A stretch of DNA of 64,000 nt. Source: Guptibacillus hwajinpoensis (GTDB lineage Bacteria; Bacillota; Bacilli; Bacillales; Guptibacillaceae). The notes beneath the pieces were generated by a model that was not told the origin of the DNA, did no database searches, and saw only the letters and a list, made by a program, of their open reading frames with translations. The position numbers and the translations under genes are program-made. Shown one piece after another: positions 7,863 through 16,178 of this stretch; the stretch's first letter is position 1; each line of letters opens with the position of its first letter. The DNA is taken from contig NZ_SWFM01000001.1 in NCBI RefSeq assembly GCF_005144865.1, positions 682,001 to 746,000 of the forward strand, written 5' to 3'.

Positions 7863-8303
7863 GTGAGCCTTTTCAATCATGATTGGGATTGTTGCAAGAA
7901 GAAATTGTATAAATGCCACGATGAGTGGGATTGTTTCTACGAAAAGTCAAAGCATAGATACTATGACGAGTGTGAGCATGACAAGAAGTCAGAGCATAAA
8001 TGTTATGACGATTGTGAGCATGACAAGAAGTCGAAAGATAAATGTGAGGAAGATTGCCACAAAAAAGAGAAATCGAAAAAATCGTGCGATACATGTATCT
8101 GTGATCAACTTAAGAAACTACCTTCAGGTGCATTTGTAGATCTAATTATCAATGGCATAGATTACTTTTCTAATATGAAGTTTATTAATGTAGACTCAAA
8201 AACATGTTGCGCTACATTTATTGATTGCACCGACACATTTATTGTCGATTGCAAACAAATTCAAGCTATAAGAATGGTAAAAGACAAGTACTCAGGTAAA
8301 TAA
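7863..8303 (+). CDS. Cys/His/Lys-rich repeat protein, candidate spore crust or coat structural protein
   Basis: 146 aa from GTG 7863; AAGGAGG lies six bases upstream and overlaps the alternative ATG at 7857. The N-terminal half is dominated by Cys, His, Asp and Lys and carries an imperfect repeat around CYDDCEHDKKS (about residues 37-60). The C-terminal half, from CDTCICDQLKKLPSG to VDCKQIQAIRMV, is a compact beta-rich domain with paired cysteines (KTCCATFIDC). Insoluble Cys-rich proteins of this size are typical of the spore outer coat and crust, where they cross-link or bind metal. I do not recognise the family. It follows a divergent promoter region and ends at a strong terminator. Confidence 0.65.
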   Translation: MSLFNHDWDCCKKKLYKCHDEWDCFYEKSKHRYYDECEHDKKSEHKCYDDCEHDKKSKDKCEEDCHKKEKSKKSCDTCICDQLKKLPSGAFVDLIINGIDYFSNMKFINVDSKTCCATFIDCTDTFIVDCKQIQAIRMVKDKYSGK

Positions 8304-8310
8304 TTTATAT

Positions 8311-8344
8311 AACTGGTTTGGTGCCAAAACAAACCGGTTTTTTT
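8311..8344 (+). terminator. terminator after the Cys-rich protein gene
   Basis: A 10-bp stem with one G-T pair (8311-8320 with 8330-8339), followed by a T-run. Confidence 0.8.
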
Positions 8345-8377
8345 GTTTTAATCTTAATCAATCTCAGTTATTAATAG

Positions 8378-8386
8378 CATAGAATA
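8378..8386 (+). promoter_or_regulatory. candidate sigma-K -10 element of sulfotransferase copy 4
   Basis: CATAGAATA, an exact CATANNNTA match 30 bases before the ATG at 8416. No AC is at the expected -35 position. Confidence 0.5.
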
Positions 8387-8415
8387 TGACAAAATGTGAA
8401 TGAAAGGTGAGGTCG

Positions 8416-9183
8416 ATGCATAATCAGCTCCCCCCTTTTTTAATGACGTCCGTTCCGAAAAGCGGCACTTATTTACTCTATCAAATTTTAACTGGTATGC
8501 CTGAAATCTCTTCTGACCGGACTAGTTTCAAGCGTTTTTTCACAAATTCCTTAGTGCCTGAAGATTACTTAGCTGATCATAAAAATAGACTAACCCTCCT
8601 TTCTCCTAACGAATTCGGTTTAGGTCATATTCGCTATAGTCAAGAATATGTACAATTACTTCAACATCTTCAAATGAAGCATATCTTCATTCACCGCGAT
8701 CCTAGAGATGTTTGTATCTCTTTGTCCTATTACATTAAAGAGAAGTGGAAAACGCATCCACTCCATAATGATTTCAATATAACCTATCAATCGGACAAAG
8801 AGCGACATCTTGCTATCATTAACGGTGTTTCAGGAAAGTGGCCAAGTTTTGATAAATACTTCTTTCTCTATTATAAATGGTTGCTTCATGAGGAGACACA
8901 TCATGTTTCATATGAAGAACTAATGATTAACGAGGAATCTAGAGAAAAAGCAATAAAGAAGATTATCCAGTTTCTTTGGAAGGATTTAACCCCACCCACT
9001 TCTAAAAGTGAGATGTATTCCAAAATCCTTTCTAACCTTAATCCTTCTAGTTCCAATACATTCCGCTCAGGAAAAATTGGTGGATGGAGGAAAGAATTTG
9101 ACAACGAAATAAAGCATGCGTTCAAAGAAGAAGCTAATCACTTATTACTTACATTTGGGTATGAATCAACATCCAACTGGTAA
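8416..9183 (+). CDS. PAPS-dependent sulfotransferase (copy 4)
   Basis: 255 aa. The chosen start is ATG 8416; the alternative GTG 8407 overlaps the AAAGGTGAGG ribosome site. TSVPKSGTYLLYQ is the phosphosulfate loop, IHRDPRDVCISLSYY the 3'-phosphate motif, and FRSGKIGGWRKEF the C-terminal PAPS motif. Closest in the window to copy 3 at 4945. No signal peptide. It is the last gene of the spore-surface locus before fabI. The acceptor is unknown; bacterial relatives sulfate glycans or lipids. Confidence 0.87.
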   Translation: MHNQLPPFLMTSVPKSGTYLLYQILTGMPEISSDRTSFKRFFTNSLVPEDYLADHKNRLTLLSPNEFGLGHIRYSQEYVQLLQHLQMKHIFIHRDPRDVCISLSYYIKEKWKTHPLHNDFNITYQSDKERHLAIINGVSGKWPSFDKYFFLYYKWLLHEETHHVSYEELMINEESREKAIKKIIQFLWKDLTPPTSKSEMYSKILSNLNPSSSNTFRSGKIGGWRKEFDNEIKHAFKEEANHLLLTFGYESTSNW

Positions 9184-9209
9184 CTACCAATCGTGTGATA
9201 AAACGAAAA

Positions 9210-9431
9210 GGCTCTTGTCGTATACTTTGTTGCTATAAGAGTGAGGGATTTTTGCTCCAGGATGCTCGCTTTCCTTGATGCGGGCGCAGAGCCTCCTCGG
9301 CGCACAAAAAAAATTGCTCCTGTGGGGTCTCACCTGTCCGCAGGAGTCGAGCATCCTTCCGCTCCAATTAGCTAAATTTGGTTCTTTATACAAAACTTCT
9401 TTTAAAAGCAACAATCTTTTAGAAAAGAGCC
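9210..9431. repeat. MITE-like dispersed repeat, copy A (222 bp)
   Basis: Its ends are inverted repeats: GGCTCTTGTCGTATACTTTG at the left and, as reverse complement, GGCTCTTTTCTAAAAGATTG at the right, each followed by a TTGC-type inner end. The G+C-rich interior folds on itself (GGATGCTCG near the left, CGAGCATCC near the right). Related copies lie at 24690, 44476, 44578 and 60641. Open frames across it have no ribosome sites and are not genes. Confidence 0.8.
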
Positions 9432-9437
9432 AACGAA

Positions 9438-9470
9438 AAAGACCACGGTTCATGAAGAACCGTGGTCTTT
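9438..9470 (-). terminator. fabI terminator
   Basis: A 14-bp perfect stem (9438-9451 with 9457-9470) with a five-base loop; the minus strand continues into T5. It follows the fabI stop by four bases. Confidence 0.88.
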
Positions 9471-9474
9471 CGTG

Positions 9475-10251
9475 TTACGTTGCAATAATATTGTATCCAC
9501 TATCCACATGAATCATCTCACCAGTAATTCCTCCAGAAAGATCACTCATTAAGAATAACGCTGTATTTCCTACATCCTCTTTCGTCACAGTACGACGCAT
9601 TGGAGACTTTTCTTCAATCTCTTTAATAACAGAGTTAAAATCACCAATTCCTTTTGCTGCAAGCGTTCTGATTGGCCCTGCAGAAATTGCGTTAACGCGG
9701 ATGTTATCTTTACCTAAATCGTTAGCAAGGTATTTAACACTTGCGTCAAGAGAAGCTTTCGCTACGCCCATCACGTTATAGTTATTCACGACGCGCTCGC
9801 CACCGAGGTAAGTCATTGTAAGAATGCTTCCTCCTTCAGACATAAGTGGACGTGCAGCTTTGGAAACAGCTGTTAGAGAATAAGAGCTGATATTGTGCGC
9901 AAGCATGAACCCTTCACGTGTTGTTTCCAGATACTCACCTTTAAGTTCTTCTGTTTTAGCGAATGCGATACAGTGAGCTAGCCCATGAATCACACCAACT
10001 TCTTCTTTAATCTGAGCAAATGTTGCATCGATCTCTTCGTCGTTTGTAATGTCACACGGCAAAATTACCGAATCATCACGATCGAGTGTCGCTGCAAGGT
10101 CTCGAACATTCTTCTCAAGACGCTCCCCTGCGTAAGTAAAGATTAATCGTGCACCAGCACTGCTAAGCGCCTGTGCAATTCCCCAGGCAATGCTTCGTTT
10201 ATTGGCAACGCCCATTACAACATATGTACGGTTTTCTAGAGACAGGTTCAT
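9475..10251 (-). CDS. fabI: enoyl-[acyl-carrier-protein] reductase (NADH), FabI
   Basis: 258 aa, the usual FabI length. Last reductive step of fatty acid elongation, reducing trans-2-enoyl-ACP with NAD(P)H. Visible motifs: GVANKRSIAWGIAQ (cofactor loop), TYLGGERVVNNYNVMGVAKA with the Y-x6-Y-M-x2-A-K active site, and the SAGPIRTLAAKGI substrate loop. The start at 10251 (MNLSLENRTY) aligns with B. subtilis FabI and has AGGAGG nine bases upstream; an ATG two codons earlier is too close to it. A FapR-type operator sits on its promoter, so malonyl-CoA should control expression. It lies between the spore-surface locus and the zinc-ribbon gene. Confidence 0.96.
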   Translation of the reverse strand: MNLSLENRTYVVMGVANKRSIAWGIAQALSSAGARLIFTYAGERLEKNVRDLAATLDRDDSVILPCDITNDEEIDATFAQIKEEVGVIHGLAHCIAFAKTEELKGEYLETTREGFMLAHNISSYSLTAVSKAARPLMSEGGSILTMTYLGGERVVNNYNVMGVAKASLDASVKYLANDLGKDNIRVNAISAGPIRTLAAKGIGDFNSVIKEIEEKSPMRRTVTKEDVGNTALFLMSDLSGGITGEMIHVDSGYNIIAT

Positions 10252-10284
10252 ATCCATGCTCCTCCTCGAATTTATTATTAGTTA

Positions 10285-10306
10285 TTAGCACCACGTGCTA
10301 ATTATA
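10285..10306 (-). promoter_or_regulatory. FapR operator and -10 box of fabI
   Basis: TTAGCACCACGTGCTAA (10285-10301) is a 7-3-7 inverted repeat of the FapR operator type. On the minus strand TATAAT (10306-10301) overlaps its edge by one base. The fabH site at 48412 has the same 17-bp size and the same overlap, which supports the call. FapR repressing until malonyl-CoA binds is known biology of this family. Confidence 0.75.
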
Positions 10307-10336
10307 ACATGCTTTACGTACCGTATGTGGAATTCA

Positions 10337-10489
10337 TTATCCCTTACTTGTTTGAATATTACGTTTCTCATGTCCGCAGGATGGACATTCAAATATGACA
10401 TTTTGATTCGACTGGGCTGTAATCGTCTCTTCCAAAGTAAATTGTTTATGGCATTCTGGACAAATGACTTGTGGTGTTTCGTTAATCAT
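10337..10489 (-). CDS. small zinc-ribbon-like protein (50 aa)
   Basis: The frame begins MINETPQVICPECHKQF and has a second CPSCGHEKRN pair, giving CxxC-x(n)-CxxC as in zinc-ribbon knuckles. GAGAGGAAG lies seven bases before the ATG. It ends 36 bases upstream of the fabI promoter box on the same strand. No family is recognised; small treble-clef or ribbon proteins like this are common and mostly uncharacterised. It could also be read together with fabI. Confidence 0.6.
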   Translation of the reverse strand: MINETPQVICPECHKQFTLEETITAQSNQNVIFECPSCGHEKRNIQTSKG

Positions 10490-10580
10490 CCGCACACTTC
10501 CTCTCTTCTCTTATGATATGAAGTATCACCTTCATCCCTCTCATTATTCATTTAGAGGTGTTCAATCCTGTAAATAACAA

Positions 10581-10613
10581 AGACCTCCCTTACTTAATTT
10601 GTAAGGGAGGTCT
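10581..10613 (-). terminator. terminator after the CPA2 antiporter gene
   Basis: A 13-bp perfect stem (10581-10593 with 10601-10613) and a seven-base loop, seven bases after the stop codon. Confidence 0.85.
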
Positions 10614-10619
10614 CTTTCG

Positions 10620-12467
10620 CTAGTAGCTCAGAAGCGTACGAACTTCTTCAACGCTTTCACTACTACCTGTCACAATCAATCTGTCACCAATACGAAGCTC
10701 AGTATCACCATGGGGAACGATTGAATCTTTGCCACGGAAAATGCGGACAATGATCGTATCCCCAAGGTAAGGAAAGCTCCTTAAAGGTACACCGTTATAT
10801 TCAACATTGTTCATATTGATTTGGTAAAGGGCATTTTCTTCTCTTGTAAAGATATTAACAACACCAGGTGACTCAATAAGTGCTTTTAACAGAGCTTTCG
10901 TGGAGAAGAACACTGAGAAGACATCAATGTTAAGCTCACGAAGCTGATCGGCAATTTCAGTTAATTCTATCCTCGCAATTACTCGTTCAGTACCGTACTC
11001 TTTTGCAAATACCGCGATATCGGAATTTGTCTCATCGTCTCCTGATGAAATAAGGAGAATATCTGCATCAAACACTTCGCTCTTCTTGAGCGTATCAATG
11101 CTGTAATCTGATAACTCAGTAACGCTAAAATGGCTACTCTGTTTATCAGATTCAACTTTTTCTTGTTTCGTATGGTAAATTGACGTTTCATAATTTGCAG
11201 GATTAAGTTCAAGCGAAATTGGAAGCGTAATTTGGTTCGCCCCAATAATGGCAAGTTTCTTCGCATGCGAACGTTCTTCTGGCTTCGGCATGATTTTCTT
11301 AAATAAAATAGGTCCAAGAATACAACTAATAATGGCAACTAGAATGAGTGCTGATGAGAACTGATCATCAATAATATCAATTCGTTCACCAATTTCAGCT
11401 GCTGCAATAACTAGCGATAAAGTTGACGTAAGCAACAAGCCTGAACCTAGTACCGTTTTTGTATCATACCATTTCCTTAGAACCACAACAGGTACAAGTT
11501 TTGATACAAAAAGGGCGATTAATAGCATCGGAATGAGAACTAGCACTTTTGGTTCCTTGAATAGGGACCATATATCAAGTTCGACACCTACCATTACAAA
11601 GAAAATTGGTATCAAAAATCCATATCCAAATGAATCAAGCTTTTGAACGAGCTCTGTATTCGGAGAAAGAAGGGATACCAGTGCACCAGCAAGGAAGGCA
11701 CCTAATATATTCTCAGCCCCAACAGTCTCAGATATTCCGACAAGGACGATAATTAATGTAAATACAGCTCTTGTGCCAATTTGGATGGTACCTTTTGACA
11801 TCGTTTCGATGAATGAAAGGTGTCTGAAATAAGCACCAAGAAAATACAGTAAAATCCCTGCTCCAAATAGAATAAGGAGCAGCCACATATTGCCTTCTCC
11901 GCCTGAATTTAATGAGACGAAAATCGCAAGTAGGATCATTGTTGCAAGGTCAGCGATAACGGCAATTAGAAGAATCGTTTGACCGATACTCGTTTTCATT
12001 ATACTTGCATCTTTTAGCGTTGGTACTACGACACCTAATGAAATGGTTGAAATAATCAACGTCATGAAGAAGGCATTATCAGTGTAACCTAGTACAACAA
12101 AGAGGAGCGATAATGCATAGGACACAATAAATACAAGTAGAAAAACAATGAACGAAACAAAAACACGGTTTGGTTCTATCTTACCGCTTGGAAGCTTTAC
12201 TTTTTTCTTTTTACTCGCAAAAACAGTAAAGTCAATTTCAAGTCCACTCAAAAACATGAGGAAGATAAATCCAAGTGTCGACAGCGTATCGAGCCAGGTA
12301 TCTCCTTGAACAAGATTTAAACCACTCTGTCCAATAAAAATACCAGCGATGATTTCTGCGACTACTACTGGTAGGAAGTTCAGCTTAAAACGGTGTAAAA
12401 TGAACGGTATGAGAAATGCGATAACAACTACGATTACTAATGATGATACGGATGCACCGTGTTCCAT
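10620..12467 (-). CDS. yjbQ: CPA2-family monovalent cation:proton antiporter with TrkA domain (YjbQ-like)
   Basis: 615 aa, matching B. subtilis YjbQ in length and position near fabI. Residues 1 to about 390 form a KefB-type membrane domain of some 12-13 hydrophobic segments (ILGAFLAGALVSLLSPNTEL is the characteristic helix with the unwound core). A cytoplasmic TrkA-N nucleotide-binding domain follows (about 400-515, KLAIIGANQ), then TrkA-C (about 530-615). It should exchange K+ or Na+ for H+ under nucleotide gating. GGAGG precedes the ATG. It starts 33 bases after mgtE, so the two are probably co-transcribed and link Mg2+ and monovalent cation transport. Confidence 0.88.
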   Translation of the reverse strand: MEHGASVSSLVIVVVIAFLIPFILHRFKLNFLPVVVAEIIAGIFIGQSGLNLVQGDTWLDTLSTLGFIFLMFLSGLEIDFTVFASKKKKVKLPSGKIEPNRVFVSFIVFLLVFIVSYALSLLFVVLGYTDNAFFMTLIISTISLGVVVPTLKDASIMKTSIGQTILLIAVIADLATMILLAIFVSLNSGGEGNMWLLLILFGAGILLYFLGAYFRHLSFIETMSKGTIQIGTRAVFTLIIVLVGISETVGAENILGAFLAGALVSLLSPNTELVQKLDSFGYGFLIPIFFVMVGVELDIWSLFKEPKVLVLIPMLLIALFVSKLVPVVVLRKWYDTKTVLGSGLLLTSTLSLVIAAAEIGERIDIIDDQFSSALILVAIISCILGPILFKKIMPKPEERSHAKKLAIIGANQITLPISLELNPANYETSIYHTKQEKVESDKQSSHFSVTELSDYSIDTLKKSEVFDADILLISSGDDETNSDIAVFAKEYGTERVIARIELTEIADQLRELNIDVFSVFFSTKALLKALIESPGVVNIFTREENALYQINMNNVEYNGVPLRSFPYLGDTIIVRIFRGKDSIVPHGDTELRIGDRLIVTGSSESVEEVRTLLSY

Positions 12468-12500
12468 GTCTTTCCTCCTTCAAAACGACTGCATTGCTAC

Positions 12501-13862
12501 CTATACGAGGTGGCTCATAAATGCTGTCGCCATTCCAAAATAAATAAGTATACTTATAATATCGTTAATCGTGGTTATAAACGGACCTGAAGCTACTGCA
12601 GGGTCTATATTTAACTTATGCATTAAGAGTGGTACTAGAGCACCTGCGAGAGTTGCGACAATCAGTGTACATAATAACGAAAATCCAACAAGCATGCCAA
12701 GGAAAAAGGTTCCCTTCCACAAAAAGATAATAATTGTAACGAGAACACCACACGTTGCACCGGTTATTAATCCAGTGCCAGCCTCTCTTAGAATTAATGC
12801 CCACTTGCTATTTTCCTCATAGTCACCCGTTGCAATTCCTCTTACAACTACGGCTAACGCTTGAGTCCCAGTATTTCCAGCCATACCTGCAATTAACGGA
12901 ATAAAAACGGCTAATAAAGCCACTTTATCAAGGGTTGCTTCAAATTGACCAATCAAGCTCGCTGTCATCATACCAAGGAATAACAGAATGATGAGCCAAG
13001 GTAGTCTTTTTCTTGCAGATGAAAATGGGTTACGATCAAGCGTTCCATCGTCTGAGATGGCCGCTAGTTTAGAGTAATCTTCAGATGCCTCTTCTTCAAT
13101 TACATCTACGATATCATCATGTGTAATGATACCTAACAAGTGATTCTGGAAATCAAGAACTGGTAATGCAAGAAAATCGTAGTCTCTCATTATTCTTGCG
13201 GCTTCTTCCTGATCTTCTCCCACAGAGACGGACACAACACGCTCGTTCATGATATCTTCAATCAATGTATCTTCTTCTGCAATGATTAAATCTCTAAGAG
13301 ATATGACACCGACGAGCCTTTTTTGCGAATCAAGTACGAATATATAATAGATGGTCTCAGCTTCCGGAGCTTCCTGCCTTAGAATTTGCATCGCGCGCTT
13401 CACTGTCTGGTGGGCTCTGATGGCTACAAATTCGGTAGTCATAATACTTCCGGCTGTTTTTTCCTCATAATGAAGCAGTTCTTTAATTTCATCTGCTGCA
13501 TCATCATCCATAATCGTGAGGTAGCTTGCAATTTGCTCGGGATTTAATTCATTTAAGACGTCAACGGCATCATCCGCGTACATTTCAGCAAGCATCTTGG
13601 CTGCATAAGTAGGTTCCATTTCTGAGATATATTCTTCCTGCTCCTCAATGTCGAAGTTCTGGAAAATCTCAGCCATTTCTCTTGGTGACAAATAGGTGTA
13701 CACAAGCAGCCTGATTTCTTCAGATACAGTTAAGAAGAATTGTGATTGTTCATATGGATGGATATCGAGAAATAACTCACGAAATGAATCAATTCTTTCC
13801 TGCTCTAAGTGATGGATTAATGCATCGTACAAAGCTTGAGTTTCTTGCTCCTGGTAAGCCAC
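12501..13862 (-). CDS. mgtE: magnesium transporter MgtE
   Basis: 453 aa from GTG 13862, with GGAGG eight bases upstream; the frame extends to 13901 without a ribosome site. The MgtE plan is visible: an N-terminal helical superhelix domain (LNELNPEQIASYL, TAGSIMTTEFVAI), two CBS domains (about residues 135-250, VGVISLRDL and ALPVLDFQNHLLG), a linking helix and five membrane helices (about 285-453) with AGMAGNTGTQALAV at the pore. In this family the cytoplasmic domain senses Mg2+ and gates the channel. I looked for an M-box riboswitch in the 230 bases upstream and saw none. Confidence 0.93.
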   Translation of the reverse strand: MAYQEQETQALYDALIHHLEQERIDSFRELFLDIHPYEQSQFFLTVSEEIRLLVYTYLSPREMAEIFQNFDIEEQEEYISEMEPTYAAKMLAEMYADDAVDVLNELNPEQIASYLTIMDDDAADEIKELLHYEEKTAGSIMTTEFVAIRAHQTVKRAMQILRQEAPEAETIYYIFVLDSQKRLVGVISLRDLIIAEEDTLIEDIMNERVVSVSVGEDQEEAARIMRDYDFLALPVLDFQNHLLGIITHDDIVDVIEEEASEDYSKLAAISDDGTLDRNPFSSARKRLPWLIILLFLGMMTASLIGQFEATLDKVALLAVFIPLIAGMAGNTGTQALAVVVRGIATGDYEENSKWALILREAGTGLITGATCGVLVTIIIFLWKGTFFLGMLVGFSLLCTLIVATLAGALVPLLMHKLNIDPAVASGPFITTINDIISILIYFGMATAFMSHLV

Positions 13863-14132
13863 TCTGCACACCTCCCTGATGTTTTTTAACAAAGTGATCA
13901 TAAATGCTCAAATATGGCTATTTCATTTCTCTTAATAGTTCGATAAACTTCCCTTAAGATGTTCCAATCCGTTCTTTAATGAGTCAATAAAGTAAAATTA
14001 CCTTCCTATCTTAGTCGGTGTGTAGTTATTTTGTCAAAAATAAATACAGTAACCGATTTGCAAACGGAAGGATTTCAGATAAGATAGGGAATGTGATGGG
14101 TAGTAACGCTTTTCTTTAGAAAGGATTATATC

Positions 14133-15317
14133 ATGAACAATGACAATCAAACACCATGGCAACAAATAGATTTCACTCTTTTGTTCTTTGTATTTCTCCT
14201 GATGTGTATCAGCACAGTCGCAATCTATAGTGCCCAAGCTTCACTTCCAGGAGATTTAAAAAACTTTAATTTCGCAGGAAGACAATTAACCTGGTATTTC
14301 ATTGGGGCATTTGTTCTTTCTCTTACGCTCGTTATCGATTTCGATCGCTTTAAACAGTTATCATGGTACTTATACGGATTTGGTGTATCTCTTCTTATCC
14401 TACTTGCCATAATGCCCGAATACATAGGGAGCTACCAAATCGCTCCTGTTACAAACGGTGCAAAAAGCTGGTTCGTTCTTCCAGGTCTAGGAAGCGTTCA
14501 ACCTTCAGAATTTATGAAAATTTTCTTGATTATCACTATTGCTTCGACCAGTGTGAATCATCATGAAAAACACCAAACCAAAACGATCCAAACGGATTTG
14601 ATTTTACTAGCAAAAATCTTTGGAATTGCCTCTCTACCGCTGCTCATTGTAATGGCTCAACCTGACCTTGGAACAGCAATGGTATTTACGGCAATTGTGA
14701 TTAGTATCACTCTCGTTTCAGGTGTTCGTTGGCGGTTGCTCTCACTCCTAAGCTTATTGGGAGTTGCAGGGATATCCGCATTCGTCTTTATCTTTTTCAA
14801 GTTTCCTGCTTTCTTTAAAGAACATCTTCTCGATGACTATCAGCTTGCCCGCTTCTACGGGTGGCTTGCACCTGAAGAATATGCAGATGCAGGTTATCAG
14901 GCAACTAAAGCAATTCTCGCTATAGGATCAGGCAAACTTGAAGGAAAAGGATACTCTGATGGAACAGTATATTTCCCTGAAGCCCACACCGATTTTATTT
15001 TTGCCGTTATTGGAGAAGAATTCGGATTTATTGGCGCAAGTGTTACGATATCGATCTTCTTCCTACTAGTATACCGAATGATTCATACTGCCCTTGAAAG
15101 CAATGAGTCTTTTGGAAGCTACCTTTGTGCAGGTGTAATTGGGATGCTAACGTTCCAAGTGTTTCAGAACATCGGTATGACGATACGAATCCTGCCGATT
15201 ACTGGAATACCACTTCCATTCGTAAGCTACGGAGGAAGTGCTCTCCTAACCTATATGATTGCTGTCGGACTCGTATTAAACGTCCGTTCACGCACCAAAA
15301 CATATATGTTCGAATAA
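14133..15317 (+). CDS. SEDS-family peptidoglycan glycosyltransferase (FtsW/RodA/SpoVE type)
   Basis: 394 aa with about ten membrane segments. SEDS signatures: NGAKSWFVLPGLGSVQPSE in the large loop, MAQPDLGTAM, YFPEAHTDFIFAVIGEEFG with the catalytic-region Asp, and the C-terminal GIPLPFVSYGGSALL. It polymerises lipid II glycan with a partner class B PBP. Length and layout fit RodA better than SpoVE, but no penicillin-binding partner is nearby, so the exact role (elongation or sporulation) stays open. AGAAAGG lies upstream of the ATG. It is transcribed divergently from mgtE and followed by a terminator. Confidence 0.9.
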   Translation: MNNDNQTPWQQIDFTLLFFVFLLMCISTVAIYSAQASLPGDLKNFNFAGRQLTWYFIGAFVLSLTLVIDFDRFKQLSWYLYGFGVSLLILLAIMPEYIGSYQIAPVTNGAKSWFVLPGLGSVQPSEFMKIFLIITIASTSVNHHEKHQTKTIQTDLILLAKIFGIASLPLLIVMAQPDLGTAMVFTAIVISITLVSGVRWRLLSLLSLLGVAGISAFVFIFFKFPAFFKEHLLDDYQLARFYGWLAPEEYADAGYQATKAILAIGSGKLEGKGYSDGTVYFPEAHTDFIFAVIGEEFGFIGASVTISIFFLLVYRMIHTALESNESFGSYLCAGVIGMLTFQVFQNIGMTIRILPITGIPLPFVSYGGSALLTYMIAVGLVLNVRSRTKTYMFE

Positions 15318-15334
15318 CCTGCCTATGGCAGGTT
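15316..15334 (+). terminator. terminator of the SEDS gene
   Basis: An 8-bp stem (15316-15323 with 15327-15334) and a TAT loop, then a T-rich tail. It overlaps the stop codon. Confidence 0.75.
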
Positions 15335-15443
15335 ATTTATTTATCTTGTACTAGAAATACCGATGATACTTTCTACTCGATTAGGGAAGAGATAAAGAAT
15401 ATGGATAGTCGAACAGTGCATGAAGATAAAGGAGGACATTCCA

Positions 15444-16178
15444 TTGTTTGATATTATTGGGGATATTCACGGTTGTTTTGATGAAATGGTCTCTCTAACA
15501 GAGCGTCTTGACTACGACTGGACCAGTGGGATACCTGTTCATCCATTAGGAAGAAAGCTTGTCTTTTTAGGTGATTTAACGGATCGCGGACCAGACTCTA
15601 TCTCCGTTCTGAAAGTTGTATTCGAACTTGTGAAAACCGAGCAGGCTTATTACTGCCCAGGAAACCATTGTAATAAATTGTACAGGTATATGCTTGGCAG
15701 GAACGTGCAACAAAAGCATGGCCTTGAGACAACAGTAGCTGAATTAACTAGGCTTACTCATACTGAAAGAGATGCCATTTATAAGAGCTTTATTTCCCTT
15801 TATGAAAGCGCGCCACTTTATTTGTCCCTTGATGATGGAAACCTAATCGTAGCTCATGCAGGCATTCCAGAACACTATATAGGTGATACTGGTAAAAAAG
15901 TTAAAACGTTTGTTTTGTATGGAGATATTACAGGTGAATCTCACCCAAATGGCATGCCTGTTCGAAAAGATTGGGCTTTTAACTATAACGGTGCCTCAAT
16001 GATTGTTTACGGCCACACCCCAGTTCTAGAGCCAAGATGGGTTAACCACACTGTTAATATTGATACAGGCTGTGTATTCGGTGGTAAGCTTACCGGCATC
16101 AGATATCCTGAGCTAAAGACTATTTCAATTTCTTCATCCATGCCTTTTGTGAAAGAAAAATTCACTTCTTTTGAATAA
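15444..16178 (+). CDS. prpE: bis(5'-nucleosyl)-tetraphosphatase / protein phosphatase PrpE
   Basis: 244 aa metallophosphoesterase. The PPP-family motifs are present: [22 protein letters not shown], and GHTP near residue 195. B. subtilis PrpE hydrolyses Ap4A-type nucleotides and has been linked to spore germination. The start is TTG 15444 ([14 protein letters not shown]), with AAAGGAGG eight bases upstream; this matches the start of the homologue, while ATG 15420 would overlap the ribosome site. The 3' end overlaps the convergent RluD gene by 17 bases. Confidence 0.92.
   Translation: MFDIIGDIHGCFDEMVSLTERLDYDWTSGIPVHPLGRKLVFLGDLTDRGPDSISVLKVVFELVKTEQAYYCPGNHCNKLYRYMLGRNVQQKHGLETTVAELTRLTHTERDAIYKSFISLYESAPLYLSLDDGNLIVAHAGIPEHYIGDTGKKVKTFVLYGDITGESHPNGMPVRKDWAFNYNGASMIVYGHTPVLEPRWVNHTVNIDTGCVFGGKLTGIRYPELKTISISSSMPFVKEKFTSFE

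Noticed and set aside
9184..9511. Open frames across repeat copy A (both strands)
   Set aside because: They have no ribosome site, lie in the repeat and run into the fabI terminator; composition reflects the G+C-rich repeat core.
13863..14132. Possible M-box riboswitch before mgtE
   Set aside because: I did not see the conserved M-box core or a terminator hairpin before the start.
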